Assembly (NCBI GenBank): GCA_003202005.1
Contig: QJJF01000002.1
Coordinates: 124,001 to 188,000 of the forward strand
Reading direction: 5' to 3'
DNA: 64,000 nt
Source of the DNA: Williamsia faeni
GTDB taxonomy: Bacteria > Actinomycetota > Actinomycetes > Mycobacteriales > Mycobacteriaceae
Part shown: one piece after another, positions 58,096 through 64,000 of the stretch
Layout of the letters: each line of letters begins with the position of its first letter
Position numbering within the stretch: position 1 is the first letter of the stretch
Made by a program: the position numbers and the translations under genes
The notes under the pieces: generated by a model
Told to the model about the DNA's origin: nothing
Seen by the model: only the letters and a program-made list of their open reading frames with translations
Database searches by the model: none

Positions 58096-58758
58096 CTATG
58101 GCTGCAGGCCTCGCTCGTTCTTGTCCTTCAATTTCGTGGCCATCACTGCCACCTGGGTGCGCCGCTGCAGATCGAGCTTCGCGAGAATCCGGGAAACGTA
58201 GTTCTTGATGGTCTTCTCGGCGAGGAACATCTTCGCGGCGATCTGGCGGTTAGTCAGCCCTTCTCCGACGAGGGCGAACACCTCACGCTCTTGCCCGGTC
58301 AACTCGGCGAGGGGATCGACGCCGGTCCCGTCGGCCCGCAGCTTGGCCATCAGCGCGGCGGTGCTCCCGGCGTCGAGCAGTGAACCGCCCGTACCCACCG
58401 TGCGCACCGCGGCCACCAGGTTGTGCCCGAGGATCTGCTTGAGGACAAATCCTGCGGCGCCGGCCATCACGGCGGCCAGCAACGCTTCGTCGTCGGCGTA
58501 CGACGTGAGCATCAGACATTGCACCGATGGTGTGGCACTGCGGATCTCGCGACACAGTTCGACGCCGTTGCCGTCGGGCAGACGCACATCGAGGATGGCG
58601 ACGTCGGGTACCGCGCTGGTGATGGCCACCAATGCCTCACCGGCACTTGCGGCCTCACCGACCACCTCGATGTCGTCGGCGGTGCCGAGCAGGTCGCGAA
58701 GTCCGCGGCGAACCAGCTCGTGATCGTCGACCAGGAATGCGCGGATTTTTGCCGTCAT
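58096..58758 (-). CDS. DosR/DevR-like NarL-family response regulator
   Basis: Response regulator of 220 residues. Receiver domain: acidic pair D11-D12, phosphoacceptor D57 in '[14 protein letters not shown]', T85 and K107. Output: LuxR-type helix-turn-helix '[20 protein letters not shown]' followed by [10 protein letters not shown], almost identical (as recalled) to M. tuberculosis DosR, including the DNA-contacting lysines and asparagine in AEKTIKNYV. It should recognise the DosR box, and a good candidate lies 49 bp upstream of its start. Cognate kinase: the DosS-like gene at 55423. Confidence 0.92.
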   Translation of the reverse strand: MTAKIRAFLVDDHELVRRGLRDLLGTADDIEVVGEAASAGEALVAITSAVPDVAILDVRLPDGNGVELCREIRSATPSVQCLMLTSYADDEALLAAVMAGAAGFVLKQILGHNLVAAVRTVGTGGSLLDAGSTAALMAKLRADGTGVDPLAELTGQEREVFALVGEGLTNRQIAAKMFLAEKTIKNYVSRILAKLDLQRRTQVAVMATKLKDKNERGLQP

Positions 58759-58806
58759 GGATTACAAAGTACCGCACCAGAAACGAGGCGATGTCCCTGG
58801 TGAAGG

Positions 58807-58820
58807 GGGACTTTTGACCC
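58807..58820. promoter_or_regulatory. DosR-type box
   Basis: GGGACTTTTGACCC matches 12 of 14 core positions of the DosR consensus GGGACTWWAGTCCC. It lies between the divergent regulator (start 58758) and acyl-ACP desaturase (start 58858) genes and could serve either or both. The flanks of the full 20-bp consensus are poorly conserved. Confidence 0.6.
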
Positions 58821-58857
58821 ACGCGCGGACAGGTTGCAGGCGAGCAGACTCGGTGAC

Positions 58858-59802
58858 ATGAAGACGATGTCGGGGCCGGACCTGCTGCGCGAGTTGTTGC
58901 CCGTCTGTGAGGGAGAGGTCAACCGGCATCTCGCGATGTCGAAGGACTGGCATCCGCATGACTTCGTGCCCTGGGATCAAGGGCGTAACTTTGCCGCTCT
59001 CGGCGGAATCGACTGGGACCCGAGCCAGTCCGGCCTCGACGAGACCGCCAGGGCGGCGATGTTCACCAACCTGCTGACCGAGGACAATCTGCCGTCCTAT
59101 CACCGGGTGATCGCCCAGAACTTCACTCTCGATGACGCCTGGGGATACTGGGTTGGCCGCTGGACCGCTGAGGAGAACAAGCACAGTGTGGTCTTGCGGG
59201 ACTACCTGGTGGTCACCCGCGGCGTGGATCCGGTGGCATTGGAGGAGGCCCGGATGATCCACATGACCCAGGGGTTCAACCCGATGCCCGCCGATGACGG
59301 CAACCGGGATCGCTCCTCGGACATGCTGTTTGCGGTGGCCTACGTGACCTTCCAGGAACTGGCGACGCGGGTGTCGCACCGCAACACCGGAAAGGCCTGC
59401 GGTGATCCGATCGCCGACCGGATGCTCGCCCGGGTCGCCGCCGATGAGAACCTGCACATGCTGTTCTATCGCAACATCGTGGCCGGCGCCCTCGACCTGA
59501 CACCCGACCAGACGATCGCGGCGATCCACCTGGTTCTCTCGATGTTCCAGATGCCTGGGGCATCGATGCCGGGCTTCCGCCGCAACGCGGTGTTGATCGC
59601 CAAGGCCGGGATCTATGACCTGCCCCAACATCTCCATGAGGTGGTCGAACCCGTGCTGCGCAAGTGGAACATCTTCGACCGCAACGACTTCGGCCCCGAA
59701 GGTGAGCGCACCCGCGACGAGCTCGCCGTGTTTCTCGAAGACCTGCGGGGAAAAGTGGACCGGTTCGAACGTTCTCGTGCGCGCATGGTGGCCCGCGTCT
59801 AG
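58858..59802 (+). CDS. Acyl-[acyl-carrier-protein] desaturase (DesA-like)
   Basis: Soluble di-iron enzyme that introduces a double bond into acyl-ACP using O2. Iron ligands: ExxH in 'RWTAEENKHSVVLRDY', ExxH-like in 'AADENLHMLFYR', and single glutamates near 'LTEDN' and 'TFQEL'. 314 residues from ATG 58858; TTG 58834 is an alternative. Relatives in M. tuberculosis are DesA1 and DesA2. Its position behind a DosR-type box links lipid unsaturation to oxygen or redox sensing. Confidence 0.9.
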   Translation: MKTMSGPDLLRELLPVCEGEVNRHLAMSKDWHPHDFVPWDQGRNFAALGGIDWDPSQSGLDETARAAMFTNLLTEDNLPSYHRVIAQNFTLDDAWGYWVGRWTAEENKHSVVLRDYLVVTRGVDPVALEEARMIHMTQGFNPMPADDGNRDRSSDMLFAVAYVTFQELATRVSHRNTGKACGDPIADRMLARVAADENLHMLFYRNIVAGALDLTPDQTIAAIHLVLSMFQMPGASMPGFRRNAVLIAKAGIYDLPQHLHEVVEPVLRKWNIFDRNDFGPEGERTRDELAVFLEDLRGKVDRFERSRARMVARV

Positions 59803-59851
59803 CGGGCAGTCCAAATCGTTTGGCGACGGCGGGTCACAGTACGGTCTACGC

Positions 59852-61090
59852 ATGACCGAATCGACAACCGAGGTGGAGCGAGATCACTACCTCGTCGGAC
59901 TGAATCTCGTGGGCAAGCGGGTGGTGATCATCGGTGGGGGGTCGGTGGTGCAGCGCCGGCTCGGCACCCTCGCCGACAGCGGCGCCGACATCCACGTGAT
60001 CACACCGCAGGCCACGCCCACGGTGGAGTCCTTCCCTGGGATCACGCTGTACGCGCGTCCCTATGAATCCGGAGACCTGGACGGGGCCTGGTACGTCCTG
60101 GCCTGCACCGACGACCCGGTCGTCAACGCCGCCGTGGTCGCCGAGGCCGAGCAACGCCGGATCTTCTGCGTTCGCGCCGACGACGCCCGTCAGGGCACGG
60201 CCGTCACGCCGGCCTCGCTGCATCAGGGCAATCTGACCGTGGGTGTCCTGGCCGGCGGCGATCATCGTCGGTCGGCCGCGGTGCGCACCGCCATCGGAGC
60301 GGCACTTGGCGGCGGTGAACTGGGTGCGGCCGGGATCGAGGCCGCCGCTCAGGAACGCCAGCCCGCCGGGGTGGCTCTGGTCGGTGGGGGACCCGGCGAT
60401 CCGGACCTGATCACGGTGCGCGGACGACGTCTGCTCGCCGCCGCCGACGTGGTGGTCGCCGACCGGCTCGCCCCACCGGCGCTGCTGGCCGAACTCGGAC
60501 CTCACGTCGAGATCATCGATGCCGCGAAAGTGCCCTATGGCCGGGCGATGAAACAGGAGGCCATCAACGCCGTCCTCATCGACCGCGCGAAGGCCGGGAA
60601 GTTCGTGGTCCGGTTCAAGGGTGGCGACCCGTACGTCTACGGCCGGGGCTTCGAAGAACTCGAGGCGTGTGTTGCGGCCGGCGTCCCGGTCACCGTCGTC
60701 CCGGGTATCACCAGTGCCATCGCCGGTCCGTCCGCCGCAGGTATCCCGGTGACCCATCGCGGCGTGACCCACGAGGTTGTTGTCGTGTCCGGGCACATTC
60801 CGCCCGATCACCCCGACTCGCTGGTCAACTGGTCTGCGCTGGCGCAGATGCGCGGCACCATCGTCCTGATGATGGCCGTCGAACGTCTCGACATCTTCGC
60901 CGGCACATTGATCGCCGGCGGCCGGGACGCGTCGATCCCGGTGGCGATCATCGAAAACGCAACCCTGAGCAACCAGCGTGTGGTTCGCACCACACTGGGC
61001 AACGCCGCCGTCGACGCCAAGAACGAACAGGTGAAACCACCGGCCATCGTGGTGATCGGTCCCGTTGCAGGATTTGAAGCCGCGCTCTGA
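59852..61090 (+). CDS. cysG: Siroheme synthase / uroporphyrinogen-III C-methyltransferase
   Basis: Two-domain enzyme of tetrapyrrole synthesis. The N-terminal 155 residues form a precorrin-2 dehydrogenase-like NAD domain ('KRVVIIGGGSVVQRRLGTLA'). From about 170 the SAM-dependent methyltransferase domain begins with 'ALVGGGPGDPDLITVRG' and includes 'VVRFKGGDPYVYGRGFEEL' and 'VVPGITSAIAGPSAAGIPVT'. It supplies precorrin-2 for siroheme and cobalamin. ATG 59852; 412 residues. Counterpart of Rv2847c. Confidence 0.95.
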   Translation: MTESTTEVERDHYLVGLNLVGKRVVIIGGGSVVQRRLGTLADSGADIHVITPQATPTVESFPGITLYARPYESGDLDGAWYVLACTDDPVVNAAVVAEAEQRRIFCVRADDARQGTAVTPASLHQGNLTVGVLAGGDHRRSAAVRTAIGAALGGGELGAAGIEAAAQERQPAGVALVGGGPGDPDLITVRGRRLLAAADVVVADRLAPPALLAELGPHVEIIDAAKVPYGRAMKQEAINAVLIDRAKAGKFVVRFKGGDPYVYGRGFEELEACVAAGVPVTVVPGITSAIAGPSAAGIPVTHRGVTHEVVVVSGHIPPDHPDSLVNWSALAQMRGTIVLMMAVERLDIFAGTLIAGGRDASIPVAIIENATLSNQRVVRTTLGNAAVDAKNEQVKPPAIVVIGPVAGFEAAL

Positions 61091-61163
61091 GCGGCAGATC
61101 GACGTGCCATCGTGACAACCATGATTGTGAAACGGGGGCCCGACAGCGGTACCGTCGATCTCC

Positions 61164-62669
61164 ATGACCTCCTCACCACGCGTGGCCGCTGACGTCGGAC
61201 ACACCCGTGTGTGGGGACCGCAGATCGTCATCCTGGGCGGTATGCAGCTGTTGGTCGTGCTCGATGGCACGGTCGCAGCGCTGGCGCTTCCCAGGATTCA
61301 GAACGCGCTGGGGCTGTCCGACAGCGGCGGTGCCTGGATCATCACCGCCTACGTGCTGGCCTTCGGCGGACTCATGCTGCTCGGCGGGCGGCTCGGCGAC
61401 ACCTTCGGCCGCAAACGCATGTTCGTGGCCGGTGTCGCTGCGTTCACCGTCTCCTCGCTGCTCTGTGGACTGGCGTGGGATCCGATCAGCCTGATCATCG
61501 GACGCGGCCTGCAGGGTGCGTCGGCGGCGGTGGCGGCGCCCACCGCGATGGCACTGGTCGCCACCACATTTGCCCCCGGCAAACCCCGGAACCAGGCGTT
61601 TGCCGTGTATGCCGCGATGACCGGCATCGGTTCGGTCATCGGACTGATCGCCGGTGGCATGCTCACCGAACTCTCGTGGCGCCTGGTGTTCCTGATCAAT
61701 GTGCCCATCGGTCTGCTGGTGGTGGTCGGGGCGATCCTGTACCTCCGCGAATCGCAGGGCGAACGATTGTCACTCGATGTGCGCGGTGCGGTACTTGCGA
61801 CACTCGGCTGCACCCTGGTGGTGCTGGCGGTGAACGAGGGCCCCGGTGGCTGGCTGCGTCCGGTCGTGGTGATCCCGCTGATCGTCGGACTGGCCTCGCT
61901 GGCCGCGTTCGTGCATGTCGAACGCACTACGGAGAACCCGATTCTGCCGTTCTCTCTGTTCTCCAACAGCAGTCGCGTGGCGGCGCTGATCGCGATCCTG
62001 CTGGCCGGCGCCATCATCATGTGCATGGCGGTGTTCATCTCGCTCTACCTGCAGGGCATCCTGAAATTTTCACCGATCCGGAGCGGACTGGCAGTGGTTC
62101 CGTTCGCCTTCGGCCTCGGGGCGGCGGCGGCGCTCGCATCGAAGCTGGCACTTAAATACCAGCCGCGCTGGCTGGTGCTTTCCGGTGGCGCCGTGGTGAT
62201 GGCCGGCTGCATCTATGCGGGGAGAATCGCCCAGGACGCCCCGTCCTACTTCCCGCACATCTACTTCCCGGTGGTGGTGATCGGCGCCGGTGTCGGCATG
62301 GCCGTCATCCCGCTGACCCTGTCGGTGGTGGCCGGCGTCGGACCCCACGAGATCGGTCCGCTGACCGCACTTGCTCAAGTTGCCCAGAACCTCGGTGGCG
62401 CGATCGCACTCGTTGCCGTCGGCGCAATGGTCACCAGCCGGACGTTGTCCAAAGGTGGGACGACGGGCCCGGTCGACGAGATGGACCACGCCCAGCTCGA
62501 CGCGCTGGCATGCGGTTACGGACTGGCTTTCGACTGTTGTGCGGGACTGGCGTTGGCGGCCGGCATCGTGGTGCTGTTCATGCGGTTCACGCCCGAAGAC
62601 GTGGCCGAGGGACAGGCGGCGCAGGAAGCCGCCCACACCCTGGTCGATCCCGAGGATCACCGGGCCTGA
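61164..62669 (+). CDS. efpA: EfpA-like MFS exporter
   Basis: Fourteen-helix drug:H+ antiporter (DHA2) family member of 501 residues. 'VVLDGTVAALALPRIQ' in helix 1 and 'LGGRLGDTFGRKRMFVAG' between helices 2 and 3 are the family motifs. EfpA of M. tuberculosis (Rv2846c) is an efflux/lipid transporter found in the same place between cysG and proS. ATG 61164. Confidence 0.92.
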   Translation: MTSSPRVAADVGHTRVWGPQIVILGGMQLLVVLDGTVAALALPRIQNALGLSDSGGAWIITAYVLAFGGLMLLGGRLGDTFGRKRMFVAGVAAFTVSSLLCGLAWDPISLIIGRGLQGASAAVAAPTAMALVATTFAPGKPRNQAFAVYAAMTGIGSVIGLIAGGMLTELSWRLVFLINVPIGLLVVVGAILYLRESQGERLSLDVRGAVLATLGCTLVVLAVNEGPGGWLRPVVVIPLIVGLASLAAFVHVERTTENPILPFSLFSNSSRVAALIAILLAGAIIMCMAVFISLYLQGILKFSPIRSGLAVVPFAFGLGAAAALASKLALKYQPRWLVLSGGAVVMAGCIYAGRIAQDAPSYFPHIYFPVVVIGAGVGMAVIPLTLSVVAGVGPHEIGPLTALAQVAQNLGGAIALVAVGAMVTSRTLSKGGTTGPVDEMDHAQLDALACGYGLAFDCCAGLALAAGIVVLFMRFTPEDVAEGQAAQEAAHTLVDPEDHRA

Positions 62670-62675
62670 CCGGCA

Positions 62676-63419
62676 TCAATCCGTGAGGATGATCAGCTCA
62701 CGGTCCGAGCCGATCTCCGCACGTTGCCCACCGGCGACGGCCACGGCGGCCAGCGAGTTGACGTCCCGCACCTGCTTGCGTGAGCCGAGCAGCGATCGGG
62801 TCAGCACACCCTTGTGATGCTTGTTGAAGTGGCTGACCACCGTCCGGGCGCCGGAGGCGTTCTCGGTCAGCACGGTCACGGTGATCGCGGCGGGGATCGG
62901 TCCCAGTTGCTGGTAGCCCCCCGACCGCAGATCGACGATCAGATCCTCACCGAGTCCCACGAGAGCATCGGTGAGCGCCGGTTTCCAGTTGGCGGCGAGC
63001 GTTCCGAATCCGGGTAGTTTCGATCCCGCCGACAGCCGGTAGGCGGGGATCGGATCGGTCGCCCGCAACACACCGAACAGCGCGGAGCCGATCGCCAGCC
63101 GATCGGCGGCCTTGACCTTTGCGGCCCGGGTCAGCGATCGGTAGTCGAGGGCATCGAACAGCACGCCCGTGTACCGCTCGATCGCCGGACTGGTCGGGCT
63201 CGACCACAACTGGGCGTTGCGCTCGATCTCGTCGAACTGGGATACGCCCAACCCCAGGGCTTTCTGGCTCGCCGCCGGGTCGCCGGACAGGGTGACCAAC
63301 GCATCGGCGATCTTGCGGCGCAGCGGCGTCAGTGAGGGCAGCGACAGCAGATCGAGGTCGAGGGGAGCGCCGCGGCCGCCGGTGGCCTTGGTCTCTGATG
63401 GGGGCAGCACGATCAACAC
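62676..63419 (-). CDS. yaaA: YaaA family peroxide stress protein
   Basis: UPF0246 protein of 247 residues; E. coli YaaA limits free iron and DNA damage during peroxide stress. '[11 protein letters not shown]', '[14 protein letters not shown]', '[13 protein letters not shown]' and the C-terminal '[19 protein letters not shown]' are conserved. GTG 63419. It converges with efpA (6 bp apart) and is divergent from proS. Confidence 0.88.
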   Translation of the reverse strand: MLIVLPPSETKATGGRGAPLDLDLLSLPSLTPLRRKIADALVTLSGDPAASQKALGLGVSQFDEIERNAQLWSSPTSPAIERYTGVLFDALDYRSLTRAAKVKAADRLAIGSALFGVLRATDPIPAYRLSAGSKLPGFGTLAANWKPALTDALVGLGEDLIVDLRSGGYQQLGPIPAAITVTVLTENASGARTVVSHFNKHHKGVLTRSLLGSRKQVRDVNSLAAVAVAGGQRAEIGSDRELIILTD

Positions 63420-63537
63420 AGTGATAAACCGTATCGGTCCGCCCCGGCCATCGCCGCCCTGGTCTGGTCAACGGGGTGCAGTCCGGTCTGGCCACAGGAA
63501 TTCAGCCCGGCCCGGCCGCAGGGATATGGTGTCTGAC

Positions 63538-64000
63538 GTGATCACACGCATGTCGACCCTGTTCCTGCGCACACTGCGCGACGATCCCGCCGATGCCGAG
63601 GTGCCCAGCCACCGGTTGCTGGTCCGTGGTGGGTATGTCCGCCGCGTCGCCCCCGGCGTCTACAGCTGGCTCCCGTTGGGCCTGAAGGTGTTGCGGAAGG
63701 TCGAGGATGTTGTCCGCGAGGAGATGAACAACATCGGCGGCCAGGAGATCTCCCTGCCCGCACTGCTGCCGCGCGAGCCCTACGAGACCACCGGGCGGTG
63801 GACCGAATACGGTGACGCGCTGTTCCGGCTCAAGGACCGCAAGGGCGCCGACATGTTGCTCGGCCCCACCCACGAGGAGCTGTTCGCGCAGTTGGTCAAG
63901 GGGGAGTACTCGTCGTACAAAGACCTCCCGCTGACGATCTACCAGATCCAGACCAAGTACCGCGACGAGGAACGCCCCCGGGCCGGCATCCTGCGCGGGC
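63538..64000 (+). CDS. proS: Prolyl-tRNA synthetase, N-terminal part
   Basis: The first 154 codons of class II prolyl-tRNA synthetase, running off the right edge. '[20 protein letters not shown]' is nearly identical to mycobacterial ProS (recalled), then '[13 protein letters not shown]' and the class II motif region '[20 protein letters not shown]' with [14 protein letters not shown]. Start GTG 63538. The editing and anticodon-binding domains lie outside the window. Confidence 0.96.
   Translation, partial: MITRMSTLFLRTLRDDPADAEVPSHRLLVRGGYVRRVAPGVYSWLPLGLKVLRKVEDVVREEMNNIGGQEISLPALLPREPYETTGRWTEYGDALFRLKDRKGADMLLGPTHEELFAQLVKGEYSSYKDLPLTIYQIQTKYRDEERPRAGILRG

Noticed and set aside
59846-61270. 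474-codon minus-strand open frame
   Set aside because: Antisense to cysG; composition typical of a shadow frame.

Overview
The window comes from a GC-rich, mycolic-acid-type actinobacterium of the order Mycobacteriales, most likely Gordonia or a close relative. The evidence is frequent GTG starts, ergothioneine genes (egtB, egtD), a mycothione reductase, an EfpA-type exporter, a secreted antigen-85/esterase-like protein, and a gene order that follows (as recalled) the M. tuberculosis Rv2921c-to-Rv2845c block almost gene for gene. Genus is an inference; no marker gene was compared.

Layout. 1-1421: end of an ergothioneine pair (egtB-egtD, minus strand). 1575-10274: ftsY, then the nitrogen module amt-glnB-glnD, then ffh and an amidohydrolase. 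10281-12334: an XRE-cupin regulator divergent from a thioredoxin-reductase-like flavoprotein, then a perfect 45-bp tandem repeat. 12335-14328: rpsP-khpA-rimM-trmD. 14357-17475: an inserted cassette of a YbaB-like protein, helical type-VII-secretion-like proteins, unknowns and a six-helix membrane protein. 17514-19805: rplS-lepB-rnhB-DUF2469. 19864-28559: S51 peptidase, secreted esterase, yraN-comM-dprA, SDR, siderophore-interacting protein, xerC and an M23 peptidase. 28891-33029: rpsB-tsf, a strong terminator, then pyrH-frr-cdsA. 33034-39832: lapA-like, rlmN, DUF2631, allantoinase puuE, and dxr-rip1-ispG. 39901-45971: GNAT, penicillin-binding lipoprotein, a decayed iron/heme ABC ATPase, map and cobQ. 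46049-53349: epoxide-hydrolase-like protein, mtr with an alpha/beta hydrolase, mqo, GNAT and a fused chelatase subunit. 53388-61090: cobO-cobB and cysG, interrupted by a DosS/DosR-like two-component system, an alpha/beta hydrolase and an acyl-ACP desaturase. 61164-64000: efpA, yaaA and the start of proS.

Most of the window is conserved housekeeping: translation and protein targeting (rpsP, rplS, rpsB, tsf, frr, ffh, ftsY, lepB, map, rimM, trmD, rlmN), non-mevalonate isoprenoid synthesis (dxr, ispG), cobalamin/siroheme synthesis (cobO, cobB, cobQ, cysG, chelatase), nitrogen sensing and thiol redox. The accessory interest lies in the insertions that break the conserved order: the type-VII-like cassette between trmD and rplS, the DosRS/desaturase module between cobB and cysG with a DosR-type box, and an iron-transport ATPase that has lost its N-terminus but keeps an IdeR-like box upstream. 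No rRNA, tRNA, CRISPR array, prophage or insertion sequence was recognised.
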